Notes under the pieces: model-generated
Databases searched by the model: none
What the model was told of the DNA's origin: nothing
What the model saw: the letters and a program-made list of their open reading frames with translations, nothing else
Made by a program: the position numbers and the translations under genes
Part shown: positions 25,296 through 33,804 of the stretch, in pieces
How the letters are laid out: every line of letters starts with the position of its first letter
How positions within the stretch are numbered: the stretch's first letter is position 1
Assembly: GCF_002300165.1 (NCBI RefSeq)
Contig: NZ_MLCE01000005.1
Location: 62,001 to 126,000 of the forward strand
Direction: 5' to 3'
DNA length: 64,000 nucleotides
DNA from: Streptomyces sp. Tue6028
Lineage (GTDB): Bacteria; Actinomycetota; Actinomycetes; Streptomycetales; Streptomycetaceae

Positions 25296-26738
25296 GTGAC
25301 TGCTGCGCCTGCAAAGCCCCGTATCCCCAACGTCCTCGCCGGACGCTATGCCTCCGCCGAGCTCGCCACGCTCTGGTCCCCCGAGCAGAAGGTCAAGCTG
25401 GAGCGTCAGCTCTGGCTGGCCGTGCTGCGGGCCCAGAAGGACCTCGGGATCGAGGTTCCGGACGCCGCCATCGCCGACTACGAGCGTGTCCTCGACCAGG
25501 TCGACCTCGCGTCGATCGCCGAGCGCGAGAAGATCACGCGCCACGACGTGAAGGCGCGGATCGAGGAGTTCAACGACCTCGCCGGGCACGAGCACGTGCA
25601 CAAGGGCATGACCTCCCGCGACCTCACCGAGAACGTCGAGCAGCTGCAGATCCGGCTGTCGCTGGAGCTGATGCGCGACCGCACGGTGGCCGTGCTGGCG
25701 CGTCTCGGCAAGCTCGCCGGCGAGTACGCCGAGCTGGTCATGGCCGGCCGCTCGCACAATGTGGCCGCTCAGGCGACCACCCTCGGCAAGCGTTTCGCGA
25801 CCGCCACGGACGAGCTGCTCGTCGCGCACGCCCGGGTCGAGGAGCTGATCGGCCGCTACCCCCTGCGTGGCATCAAGGGCCCGGTCGGCACCGCGCAGGA
25901 CATGCTCGACCTGCTGGGCGGGGACGCGGCGAAGCTCGCGGACCTGGAGCAGCGCATCGCCGGGCACCTCGGCTTCTCGCAGGCCTTCACCTCCGTCGGC
26001 CAGGTCTACCCGCGCTCCCTCGACTACGAGGTCGTGACGGCCCTCGTGCAGCTGGCGGCGGCCCCGTCCTCGCTGGCCAAGACGATCCGTCTGATGGCCG
26101 GGCACGAGCTGGTCACCGAGGGCTTCAAGCCGGGCCAGGTCGGTTCCTCGGCGATGCCGCACAAGATGAACACCCGCTCCTGCGAGCGCGTCAACGGCCT
26201 GATGGTCATCCTGCGCGGCTACGCGTCGATGACCGGCGAGCTGGCGGGCGACCAGTGGAACGAGGGCGACGTGTCCTGCTCCGTGGTGCGCCGGGTAGCG
26301 CTGCCCGACGCGTTCTTCGCGCTGGACGGTCTGCTGGAGACCTTCCTCACCGTGCTCGACGAGTTCGGCGCGTTCCCGGCCGTCGTCGCGCGCGAGCTGG
26401 ACCGCTACCTGCCGTTCCTCGCGACGACGAAGGTCCTGATGGGCGCGGTGCGCGCGGGCGTCGGCCGCGAGGTCGCCCACGAGGCCATCAAGGAGAACGC
26501 CGTCGCGTCCGCCCTCGCCATGCGTGAGCAGGGCGCCGAGCGCAACGAACTGCTCGACAAGCTCGCCGCGGACGAGCGCATCCCGCTCGGTCGCGCCCAG
26601 CTCGACGAGCTGATGGCGGACAAGCTGTCCTTCACCGGTGCCGCGGCCGACCAGGTCGCCGTCGTCGTGGGCCGGGTCGAGGAGATCGTGAAGCAGCACC
26701 CGGAGGCCGCCGGCTACACGCCGGGAGCGATCCTCTGA
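25296..26738 (+). CDS. purB: Adenylosuccinate lyase PurB
   Basis: 480 residues. The fumarase/aspartase superfamily signature GSSAMPHKMNTR lies near residues 283-294; HEHVHKGMTSRDLTEN and GRSHNVAAQATTLGKRFA supply the catalytic histidines. PurB makes two beta-eliminations: SAICAR to AICAR plus fumarate, and adenylosuccinate to AMP plus fumarate. Start is a GTG without ribosome site but with a -10 immediately before. The stop overlaps the probable start of the next gene, so mug is translationally coupled. No purine-repressor site recognised. Confidence 0.97.
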   Translation: MTAAPAKPRIPNVLAGRYASAELATLWSPEQKVKLERQLWLAVLRAQKDLGIEVPDAAIADYERVLDQVDLASIAEREKITRHDVKARIEEFNDLAGHEHVHKGMTSRDLTENVEQLQIRLSLELMRDRTVAVLARLGKLAGEYAELVMAGRSHNVAAQATTLGKRFATATDELLVAHARVEELIGRYPLRGIKGPVGTAQDMLDLLGGDAAKLADLEQRIAGHLGFSQAFTSVGQVYPRSLDYEVVTALVQLAAAPSSLAKTIRLMAGHELVTEGFKPGQVGSSAMPHKMNTRSCERVNGLMVILRGYASMTGELAGDQWNEGDVSCSVVRRVALPDAFFALDGLLETFLTVLDEFGAFPAVVARELDRYLPFLATTKVLMGAVRAGVGREVAHEAIKENAVASALAMREQGAERNELLDKLAADERIPLGRAQLDELMADKLSFTGAAADQVAVVVGRVEEIVKQHPEAAGYTPGAIL

Positions 26739-27283
26739 CGCGGCTCACACCCGCGGACCTCGAGGCCGCCCGCGACCGGCTGGTGCCGGATGTCGTCGCG
26801 GACGGCCTCGACGTGCTGTTCTGCGGTATCAATCCGGGTCTGATGACGGCCGCGACGGGTCACCACTTCGCCCGCCCCGGCAACCGCTTCTGGCCCGTGC
26901 TGCACCTCTCCGGCTTCACTCCCCGGCTGATGAAGCCGGCGGAGCAGCAGGAGCTGCTGTCCTACGGGCTCGGCATCACCAATGTGGTGGCGCGGGCCAC
27001 CGCCCGGGCCGACGAGCTCGGTGCCGACGAGTACCGCGAGGGCGGGCTGCTGCTGGCCGCCAAGGTGGAGCGGCTGCGGCCGCGGTGGCTGGCGGTGGTG
27101 GGCGTGACCGCCTACCGGGCAGCGTTCGGTGAGCGCGGGGCCCAGGTGGGGCCGCAGGACCGGACGTTCGGATCCAGCCGCGTGTGGGTGCTGCCCAACC
27201 CCAGTGGGCTCAACGCTCATTGGACGGCGGCGACGATGGCCGAGGAGTACGCCCGGCTGCGGGAGGCCGCCGCCGAGGGGTGA
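26735..27283 (+). CDS. mug: Mug-type G:T/U mismatch-specific uracil-DNA glycosylase
   Basis: 182 residues if it starts at CTG 26735, or 166 from the GTG at 26783. Glycosylase motifs are GINPG (residues about 31-35), HHFARPGNRFWPVLH and the C-terminal NPSGLNAHWT. The family removes uracil and ethenocytosine from mismatches. The 16 residues upstream of the GTG (TRLTPADLEAARDRL) look like the conserved N-terminal helix of relatives. That favours CTG, which overlaps the purB stop as CTGA in the style of ATGA coupling. If CTG is not used, GTG gives a slightly truncated N-terminus. Confidence 0.88.
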   Translation: MTRLTPADLEAARDRLVPDVVADGLDVLFCGINPGLMTAATGHHFARPGNRFWPVLHLSGFTPRLMKPAEQQELLSYGLGITNVVARATARADELGADEYREGGLLLAAKVERLRPRWLAVVGVTAYRAAFGERGAQVGPQDRTFGSSRVWVLPNPSGLNAHWTAATMAEEYARLREAAAEG

Positions 27284-27312
27284 CGCGCCCCAGGAGTGAC
27301 GGGCCCGACGGG

Positions 27313-27756
27313 TCAGGGTGGGTCGATCTCCGTGATCACGGCGAGGAGCTGGAACGGCAGCTCCTTGTCCCACTGGGAGACTCCGAGGGCCACCCAGCGG
27401 TCGTGGTGATCGGGCTTCCACAGGTGCACGTCCGGTACGTGCGAACTCAGGTCGCCCCACGGCTCGGGTATGTCCTCGCCGCTCGCCGTCCGCCCGAACA
27501 CGCTTCTCAGGCTGATCCGCTGAGGTGCTCCCCAGCGGCGGGTGAGCAGCTCCGACAGACCGTCCCGGTCGGCCTCGTACTGCTCCTCCGTCTCCTCCCA
27601 TGCCGTGCCGTCGTCCTCCCAGAAGTCCTCGCTCGTCGCCAGTTCGGCTATGTGGTAGCCGGGTCCTGCGGTGCCGACGTCCGACCGGCTGTGCTCCGCC
27701 GGGAAGTCCGCGGAGCACAGCCGCTCGATCGTGGCGAGGTGCTGCGCGCTGGTCAT
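27313..27756 (-). CDS. Conserved hypothetical protein
   Basis: 147 residues from an ATG at 27756. The sequence is acidic and soluble (MTSAQHLATIERLCSADFPAEHSRSD, ATSEDFWEDDGTAWEETEEQYEADRDGLSELLTRRWG, SSHVPDVHLWKPDHHDRWVALGVSQWDKELPFQLLAVITEI). It has no membrane segment and no known motif. The tryptophan-rich C-terminal half resembles small actinobacterial proteins of the SMI1/KNR4-adjacent kind, but I cannot assign it. It converges on mug with a 29-bp gap. Confidence 0.7.
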   Translation of the reverse strand: MTSAQHLATIERLCSADFPAEHSRSDVGTAGPGYHIAELATSEDFWEDDGTAWEETEEQYEADRDGLSELLTRRWGAPQRISLRSVFGRTASGEDIPEPWGDLSSHVPDVHLWKPDHHDRWVALGVSQWDKELPFQLLAVITEIDPP

Positions 27757-27797
27757 GCCATCCAGTAAAGCGGCTGCCACTGACAATTGGCGTCCCG

Positions 27798-28520
27798 TCA
27801 GGCGTCCCGGCGCCGCATGCTCCACGCTCCGGCCGTCAGGGCCGCCGCCGCCCAGAGCGCCGTGACGCCGAGGCCCGTCCAGGGGCCGAGGGCGCCGTCC
27901 CAGTTCTCGTGCAGCACCACCTGGCCCGCCTTGTCCGGCAGGAAGTCCGCCACGGTGCCCGACGCTCCGCCGACGACGAAGGACACGATCAGGAGGAACG
28001 GGATCAGGATGCTCAATGTGGCGACTCCACTGCGCAGGACGGCCGCGATTCCCGCCGCGAAGAGGGCCATCAGCGCCAGATAGACGCCGCAGCCGACAGC
28101 GCCGCGCAGTTCCTCGCCCCACGTGAGCGTGCTCGCCCTGGAGCCGAGCACCGCCTTGCCGACGGCCAGGCTCACACCCCCGGAGACCAGACCGATCACG
28201 AGGGCGGGACTGCCCACGGCCACGGCCTTGGCCGCGAACCACCGCACGCGGTCGGGAACCGCGGCGAGCGAGAGGCGCAGGGCACCTCCTTGGAATTCCG
28301 CCGAGACCGCCTGCGCGCCGAAGGTGATCGCCGCGATCTGTCCGAAGCTGACGCCGAAGAACGTGGAGAACAGCGGGTCGAACTCCTCCCCGGAGTCGTC
28401 CAGTCCGGCGAGGGCGGAGAAGGCGGTGGTCGCGAGGAGGACGGCCGCCAGCCCCCACAGGAGCGACCGCAGCGTACGGATCTTGATCAACTCCGAGCGG
28501 AGTGCGGGTGCGAACGTCAT
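27798..28520 (-). CDS. ABC-2 type transporter permease
   Basis: 240 residues, six predicted membrane segments. The start MTFAPALRSELIKIRTLRSLLWGLAAVLLATTAFSALAG is the typical amphipathic helix plus TM1 of ABC-2 permeases (ELIKIRTLRS). A mid-protein SAEFQGGALRLSLAAVPDRVRWFAAKA loop is standard. The ATP-binding gene ends 2 bp upstream, so both form one operon. With the divergent two-component genes it resembles a regulator-controlled antibiotic or envelope-stress exporter. Confidence 0.9.
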   Translation of the reverse strand: MTFAPALRSELIKIRTLRSLLWGLAAVLLATTAFSALAGLDDSGEEFDPLFSTFFGVSFGQIAAITFGAQAVSAEFQGGALRLSLAAVPDRVRWFAAKAVAVGSPALVIGLVSGGVSLAVGKAVLGSRASTLTWGEELRGAVGCGVYLALMALFAAGIAAVLRSGVATLSILIPFLLIVSFVVGGASGTVADFLPDKAGQVVLHENWDGALGPWTGLGVTALWAAAALTAGAWSMRRRDA

Positions 28521-28522
28521 GG

Positions 28523-29458
28523 TCAGGCCTCCTGAGTCTGCGGCGTGGTCGGGGTGGCGGCGAATTCGGTCTCGACGCCCGTCAGATCCAGGTAGGCCTG
28601 CTCCAACGTGGCCTCTTCCGACGCGAGTTCGAGGATCGGGAGGTGCGCTGCCGAGGTGAGGCGGCCGATGTCCTCCACGCGTGCGTCGAAGGCCGTCCAG
28701 CGGCCGCCCTCGCCCTCGACGGCCTCGATGCCGTGCCGGGCGAGCAGGTCGCCCAGCGCGGCTCCGTCCGTGGTGCGCACCCGCACCCGGGGCTGCACGC
28801 GCGCGTGGATGAACTCACGCATGGGCATGTCCGCCAGGAGCCGGCCGCGGCCGAGGACCACGAGGTGGTCGGCGAAGGACGCGGTCTCGTTCATCAGATG
28901 GCTGGAGACGAGGACGGTGCGGCCCTCGCGGGCCAGCTCGCGCAGCAACTCCCGGATCCAGATGATCCCTTCGGGGTCGAGCCCGTTCGACGGCTCGTCG
29001 AGCAGCACCACCGGCGGGTCCCCCAGGAGGGCGGCCGCGATGCCGAGGCGCTGACGCATCCCCAGGGAGTACGTCTTGACCCGGCGCCGGGCGACGGAGC
29101 CGAGTCCCGACTGTTCCAGCACCTCGTCCACCCGCCGTTCCGGGATGCGGTTGCTCGCGGCGAGCGCCCTCAGGTGGTCACGGGCGGTCCGCGAACCGTG
29201 TGCGGCCTGTGCGTCGAGCAGGGCGCCCACGTGGCGCAGGGGCTCGTCGAGCGTGGCGTAGGCACGGCCTCCGACGGTGGCGGTGCCGGACGTGGGCCGG
29301 TCGAGGCCGAGCACGAGCCGCATGGTGGTGGACTTTCCGGCGCCGTTGGGACCGAGGAATCCCGTGACACGGCCCGGGAGAACGCTGAAGGTGAGGTGGT
29401 CGACGGCGCGCTTGGTGCCGTACTCCTTGGTCAGGTCCTGGACGTCGATGCTGGTCAT
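28523..29458 (-). CDS. ABC-2 transporter ATP-binding protein
   Basis: 311 residues. Walker A GPNGAGKST (residues 37-45), Q-loop GALLDAQAAH, signature YSLGMRQRLGIAAALLG, Walker B VVLLDEPSNGLDPEG, switch His VSSHLMNE. The C-terminal 90 residues hold the usual BcrA/DrrA-type accessory region. The annotation is typical of bacitracin/daunorubicin-type exporters, though no substrate can be named. Its promoter faces that of the histidine kinase gene across 108 bp. Confidence 0.95.
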   Translation of the reverse strand: MTSIDVQDLTKEYGTKRAVDHLTFSVLPGRVTGFLGPNGAGKSTTMRLVLGLDRPTSGTATVGGRAYATLDEPLRHVGALLDAQAAHGSRTARDHLRALAASNRIPERRVDEVLEQSGLGSVARRRVKTYSLGMRQRLGIAAALLGDPPVVLLDEPSNGLDPEGIIWIRELLRELAREGRTVLVSSHLMNETASFADHLVVLGRGRLLADMPMREFIHARVQPRVRVRTTDGAALGDLLARHGIEAVEGEGGRWTAFDARVEDIGRLTSAAHLPILELASEEATLEQAYLDLTGVETEFAATPTTPQTQEA

Positions 29459-29566
29459 GGCGACAGCGTGGCCGGTGCGGACCGGGTAGGGCCTCCCCCG
29501 CCGGTGGAGATCGTCTCCCCCGCTCGGGGGAGGTCCGTTGTCAGTGGCTCCTGGCACGATGACGCA

Positions 29567-30733
29567 ATGGCCCGCTTTCTGCGCCCGCTGGTCCGGGGGA
29601 CGACGTACACACGACTGCTGCACCTGTGGGTGCCGATGCTGTTCGTCTCCGTGTGGTTGTTCATCGACATGTCGAAACCGTGGGTGCCGGCCGCCCTGCT
29701 CGTCCCGCTGGGGCTGATCCCCGCGGTGCGCCGGGGTGAGGGAGTACAGGCGCGCTACATGCTGGCGCCCGGGGAGCGGGAGACCCCGGAGTCGGCCTTC
29801 TCCGTCTCGCCCGCGGTCACCTGGCGCGACCGGCTGCGGACGGTGCTCTGGCTGGAGGCGCGCATGGGCCTCGGGTGGGTCCTGGCGCCCGCCACGGTCT
29901 GGCTGCCGGCGACGGCGGTCGTCCTCACCCAGGCCTCGTTCCGGTCGGTGTCGATCGACACCCCGATCGCGACGCTCCATGCCGATCCGCACTGGGCGTA
30001 CGCGCTGCTCGTCCCGCTGCCGCTGATCGCGCTGTACGGCGTGGTCGTCGGGCTCGGTGAGCTGATCACGGCGATCGCGCGCCGGCTCCTCGGCCCCTCG
30101 CCCACCGAGCGGCTCGCGGCGCTGGAGGAGCGCACCGAGCAGCTGCTGGAGCGCAATCGCATCGCCCGCGAGCTCCACGACTCGATCGGACACGCGCTGA
30201 CCGTCGCGGTGGTCCAGGCCGGAGCGGCCCGCGCGGCCGGTGACCCCGCCTTCACCGAGCGAGCGCTGGCGGCCATCGAGGACACGGGCCGTGCCGCCCT
30301 GGAGGATCTGGAGCGCGTGCTGGGCGTGTTGCGGGAGGCGGAGCGGCCGGTGAGCAGCCGCCCCACCCTGGCCGATGCCGACCGGCTCCTGGAGTCGGCG
30401 CGCGCGTCCGGGGCCAAGGTCGACGCCGAGGTCACGGGCCCGTTGGACACGGTGCCCGGTCCGGTGTCCCGGGAGGGTTACCGCATCCTCCAGGAGTCGC
30501 TCACCAACGTGTTGCGGCACGCGGGCAGCGTCCCCGTCCAGGTGCGTGTCGAAGTCCGGGACGAGTCGCTGGAGCTGGAAGTCCGCAATCTGCTGACCTC
30601 GGACATACCGGGGCCCGGCCGGGGCAGCGGGCTGCGCGGCATACGGGAACGGGCAGCGTTGCTCGGCGGTCGCGCGCGGACGGGTCCGGACCAGGGCGAA
30701 TGGCAGGTGCATGCAGAGCTGCCGCTGAGTTGA
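29567..30733 (+). CDS. Two-component sensor histidine kinase (NarL-type partner, HisKA_3)
   Basis: 388 residues. Several membrane helices fill residues 20-185 (WVPMLFVSVWLFIDMSKPWVPAALLVPLGLIP, MGLGWVLAPATVWLPATAVVLT, WAYALLVPLPLIALYGVVVGLGELI). Then a coiled linker (ERLAALEERTEQLLERNRIARELHDSIGHALT) bears the phospho-acceptor H204 of HisKA_3. The ATPase domain shows EGYRILQESLTNVLRHAG and GSGLRGIRERAALLGG. The response regulator gene follows 14 bp downstream. The pair is divergent from the ABC-2 operon and probably controls it. Confidence 0.94.
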   Translation: MARFLRPLVRGTTYTRLLHLWVPMLFVSVWLFIDMSKPWVPAALLVPLGLIPAVRRGEGVQARYMLAPGERETPESAFSVSPAVTWRDRLRTVLWLEARMGLGWVLAPATVWLPATAVVLTQASFRSVSIDTPIATLHADPHWAYALLVPLPLIALYGVVVGLGELITAIARRLLGPSPTERLAALEERTEQLLERNRIARELHDSIGHALTVAVVQAGAARAAGDPAFTERALAAIEDTGRAALEDLERVLGVLREAERPVSSRPTLADADRLLESARASGAKVDAEVTGPLDTVPGPVSREGYRILQESLTNVLRHAGSVPVQVRVEVRDESLELEVRNLLTSDIPGPGRGSGLRGIRERAALLGGRARTGPDQGEWQVHAELPLS

Positions 30734-30747
30734 TCTAGGCTGGCCGG

Positions 30748-31410
30748 ATGCCGGTCACCGTTCTTCTCGTCGACGACGAACCCCTCGTACGCGCGGGTCT
30801 GCGCGCCGTCCTGGAGGCGCAGTCCGACATCGAGGTCGTCGGGGAGGCGGCGGACGGTGCCGCGGTGATCCCCCTGGTGCGGCAGCTGCGTCCCGACGTG
30901 GTCGCGATGGACGTCCGTATGCCCCTGCTGGACGGCATCGAGGCGACGCGCGCGGTGCTGCGCACAGTGAGCGATCCGCCGAAGATCCTCGTGGTGACGA
31001 CGTTCGAGAACGACGAGTACGTCTACGAGGCGCTGCGCGCGGGAGCGGACGGGTTCCTCCTGAAGCGGGCGCGACCGGCCGAGATCGTGCACGCGGTGCG
31101 ACTGGTCGCCGAGGGCGAGTCGCTACTGTTCCCTTCGTCCGTAAGGCAGTTGGCCGCCGAGTACGGCGACACTTCGGGCAATCCCGCCGCCCGGGCCGCC
31201 ATGGAGCGGGCCGCGCTGACCGAGCGGGAGGCGGAGGTCCTGCGCCTGATGGCCAGGGGTCTGTCGAACGCGGAGATCGCCGCACGGCTGACCGTCGGCA
31301 CCGAGACGGTGAAGTCCCACGTCAGTGCCGTACTGGCGAAGCTGGGGGCCCGGGACCGCACCCAGGCGGTCATCGCGGCGTACGAATCGGGGTTCGTGGC
31401 ACCGGGCTGA
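30748..31410 (+). CDS. NarL/LuxR-family response regulator
   Basis: 220 residues. Receiver domain: VLLVDDEPLVRAGL with the acidic pocket, phosphorylated Asp D55 in VVAMDVRMP, Thr in VVTTFEND, Lys in FLLKRARPAE. Output domain: LTEREAEVLRLMARGLSNAEIAARLTVGTETVKSHVSAVLAKLGARDRTQAV, a canonical LuxR HTH. Pairs with the upstream kinase. Confidence 0.95.
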   Translation: MPVTVLLVDDEPLVRAGLRAVLEAQSDIEVVGEAADGAAVIPLVRQLRPDVVAMDVRMPLLDGIEATRAVLRTVSDPPKILVVTTFENDEYVYEALRAGADGFLLKRARPAEIVHAVRLVAEGESLLFPSSVRQLAAEYGDTSGNPAARAAMERAALTEREAEVLRLMARGLSNAEIAARLTVGTETVKSHVSAVLAKLGARDRTQAVIAAYESGFVAPG

Positions 31411-31508
31411 TCACGACGCGCCGACGGTGAAGGGGTCCCGGCACTCGCCGGGGTGCGCCCCGCCGAGTACGATCCGCCCAACACGCGCGCGAGCTGGGAG
31501 GACGGACG

Positions 31509-32666
31509 TTGGGGCGGTTGACCGGCGGGGACCCCTCTCTGCTGCGAAGGATCAATTCCGCGGTGGTGCTGCACGCACTGCGCGCCACGGACTGCGCGAC
31601 CCTCACCGAGATCACCCGGGTGACCGGACTGTCCCGGCCGACGGTCGAGGGCGTCGTCGAGGGCCTCATCGAGAACGGACTCGTCGTCGAGAAGGCGGCC
31701 GAGGAAGGCGCTGCACGGCGCCAGGGGCGTCCGGCGCGCAGGTTCCGCTTCCGGGCCGAGGCCGGCCATCTGCTGGGCCTGGAGATCGGCCCGCACCGGG
31801 TCGCCGCGCTCCTCGCCGACCTGGACGGCCGGGTCATGGGCGCCATGGCGAAGGACGTCGACGAGGCCGCGTCTGCGGACGAGCGGCTCGAACGGCTGCG
31901 GGTGGCCGTCGCGGAGCTGCTGCGCCGGGCGGGCGTCTCCCGCAACTCCCTGCGTGCGGTCGGCGTGGGCAGCCCCGGGATCGTCGAGGCGGACGGCACC
32001 GTGCGGCTGGGCACGGCGCTGCCCGAGTGGACGGGCCTGCGGCTGGGCGAACGGCTGAGCCGTTCCTTCAAGTGCCCGGTGCTGGTCGAGAACGACGCCA
32101 ACACGGCAGCGGTCGCCGAGCACTGGAAGGGCGCGGCCACCGAGTCCGACGACGTGGTGTTCGTCCTCGCGGGACTGAGTCCGGGCGCCGGCTCGCTGAT
32201 CGGCGGCCGGCTGCACCGTGGGTACGGGGGCGCGGCCGGCGAGATCGGCGCGCTGCATCTGCTGGGGCGCGACGTCACCCCGGAGACCCTGCTGTCCACG
32301 ACGGACGAGCCCTTGCACCCGCTGGACGAGCAGGCCGTGGCCGAGGTCTTCGCCCTCGCGCGCAACGGCGACCAGCGGGCCCGCGCGGCCGTCGACCGTT
32401 TCATCCAGCGCCTGGTGCACGACGTGGCGGCACTCGTCCTCGCCCTCGACCCCGAACTGGTCGTCATCGGCGGCTGGGCGGCCGGGCTGGACGGTGTACT
32501 GGAGCCGCTGCGGCGCGAGTTGGCGCGCTACTGCCTGCGCCCGCCGAAGGTGACGCTGTCGATGCTGGGCGAGGCCGCCGTGGCGACGGGCGCCCTGCGG
32601 CTGGCCCTCGATCACGTGGAGGAGCAGCTGTTCGCGGTCGAGGGCACCGTGACGGCGCGCCGCTGA
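31509..32666 (+). CDS. ROK-family transcriptional regulator lacking kinase and zinc motifs
   Basis: 385 residues from TTG with GGGAGGA at proper spacing. An N-terminal winged HTH (LTEITRVTGLSRPTVEGVVEGLIENGLVVEK, residues 30-75) precedes a ROK domain. The ROK domain shows ENDANTAAVAEHWKGAA and AAGEIGALHLLG. However, the ATP-site DIGGT is altered (LEIGPHRV) and the zinc-binding His plus CxCGxxGC cysteines are absent (EIGALHLLGRDVTPETLL). That suggests a ligand-binding repressor and not a sugar kinase. Converges with the GntR gene. Likely sugar-responsive, but the ligand is unknown. Confidence 0.92.
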   Translation: MGRLTGGDPSLLRRINSAVVLHALRATDCATLTEITRVTGLSRPTVEGVVEGLIENGLVVEKAAEEGAARRQGRPARRFRFRAEAGHLLGLEIGPHRVAALLADLDGRVMGAMAKDVDEAASADERLERLRVAVAELLRRAGVSRNSLRAVGVGSPGIVEADGTVRLGTALPEWTGLRLGERLSRSFKCPVLVENDANTAAVAEHWKGAATESDDVVFVLAGLSPGAGSLIGGRLHRGYGGAAGEIGALHLLGRDVTPETLLSTTDEPLHPLDEQAVAEVFALARNGDQRARAAVDRFIQRLVHDVAALVLALDPELVVIGGWAAGLDGVLEPLRRELARYCLRPPKVTLSMLGEAAVATGALRLALDHVEEQLFAVEGTVTARR

Positions 32667-32714
32667 CCCGCGAAGCGCGCCGCGCCCCGGGCGTGACCGG
32701 GGCACGACGTGGGC

Positions 32715-33476
32715 TCAGGAGGCGCGGCGCTCCGGGTCGTGATGTATCTCGACCCCGCCGGAGTCGCCGAAGGTCAGCCGGCAGGTGTCGGCCCGGTACG
32801 TGGCGACGGAGACCGCGGCGGTACGCCCCTCGGCGAAGAACCGGGTCGTGACGACGAGCACGGGAGCTCCGGGGAGCCGGTCGAGCTCCTTGGCGTCGTC
32901 CGCGCGCGCGGAGCCGAGCTCCACCGCCCGATCCTGGTTCTCCAGGTCCAGCCGCTGGAGCTCGCGCAGCACGGCACGCGCGCGTGCCGCCCCCGAGGGC
33001 GCGTCTATGGCCGACAGGTCCGGGACCGAGGACGCCGGCACGTAGAGCAGCTCGGCGGCGACCTGCTGACCGTGGGTCACCCTGGAGCGACGCACCGTGT
33101 GGACCTGTTCGCCGTGTGCCGTCTCCAGGAAGCCGGCCACCGAAGCGGGCGGCGCCGCCACCGTGCAGTCCGTAGCCTGCCACGCGTCGTCGGCCGCACC
33201 CGGCCAGGTGTGCTGCGCGGATCCCACGGCCACGCCCACGCGCGGCGGCGCGACGGTGGTGCCGACACCACGGCGGCGCTGGAGCCTGCCTTCCAGTTCG
33301 AGCTGTTCGAGGGCCTGCCGCAGGGTGGCCCGGGCCACGCCGAAGCGGGCCGCCAGGTCACGTTCGTTGGGCAGGATCTCGCCGACCGAGAACTCGGAGT
33401 CCAGTGCCTCACTGAGCACGGTCTTGAGATGCCAGTACTTAGGCTCCGGCACCGATTCCAACTGCGTGGTCCCCAC
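32715..33476 (-). CDS. GntR/HutC-family transcriptional regulator
   Basis: 253 residues from a GTG with GGAGGA spaced 5 bases. Winged HTH at about residues 12-75 (KYWHLKTVLSEALDSEFSVGEILPNERDLAARFGVARATLRQALEQLELEGRLQRRRGVGTTV), then a UTRA ligand-binding domain (VTHGQQVAAELLYVPASSVPDL..., VLVVTTRFFAEGRTAAVSVATYRADTCRLTF). It resembles, but is not, DasR. Upstream lies an unusually AT-rich promoter region. Target genes are not adjacent apart from the ROK gene, so it may be a stand-alone regulator. Confidence 0.93.
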   Translation of the reverse strand: MGTTQLESVPEPKYWHLKTVLSEALDSEFSVGEILPNERDLAARFGVARATLRQALEQLELEGRLQRRRGVGTTVAPPRVGVAVGSAQHTWPGAADDAWQATDCTVAAPPASVAGFLETAHGEQVHTVRRSRVTHGQQVAAELLYVPASSVPDLSAIDAPSGAARARAVLRELQRLDLENQDRAVELGSARADDAKELDRLPGAPVLVVTTRFFAEGRTAAVSVATYRADTCRLTFGDSGGVEIHHDPERRAS

Positions 33477-33673
33477 CCTGTCCTCCGCAATCGCCGTGGC
33501 CCGGCGGCGTTTTAGCGCCCTTGTTTATTAAAGGTTCTTGCACTATCTCTGCGACGATAGGCCCGGCCCCACCCTTGGTCAAGACCAATCCTCGATCCCT
33601 TACGCAGTGCACAGGCGCGTTGCCGCAGAGCGTTCACGGGGCGTTCTCACGGGGCGATCTTCCGGACACAACG
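33477..33673 (-). promoter_or_regulatory. AT-rich promoter region of the GntR gene
   Basis: Minus-strand TTTAATAAAC (33524-33533) is a good -10 environment. About 25 bases further upstream lies CTATC-N8-GATAG (about 33544-33561), a possible operator. No gene lies in the region. Confidence 0.4.
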
Positions 33674-33708
33674 CCGAAAGCCCCCGTCCAGAGGACGGAG
33701 GCTTTCGG
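33674..33708 (-). terminator. Hairpin terminator after the sigma-factor gene
   Basis: Sixteen-position stem with one mismatch and a 3-base loop: CCGAAAGCC at the left end pairs with GGCTTTCGG at the right. It lies about 97 bases past the stop of the minus-strand sigma gene. Between them are two copies of GCCACGCCCGGCCC (33752-33779). Confidence 0.75.
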
Positions 33709-33804
33709 CCACGTACGGGGGCGATCCGGACGGCGCGCGCCGACACGGGCCGCCACGCCCGGCCCGCCACGCCCGGCCCGCGGCGGCTCAGCCGCGGATG
33801 CGGC

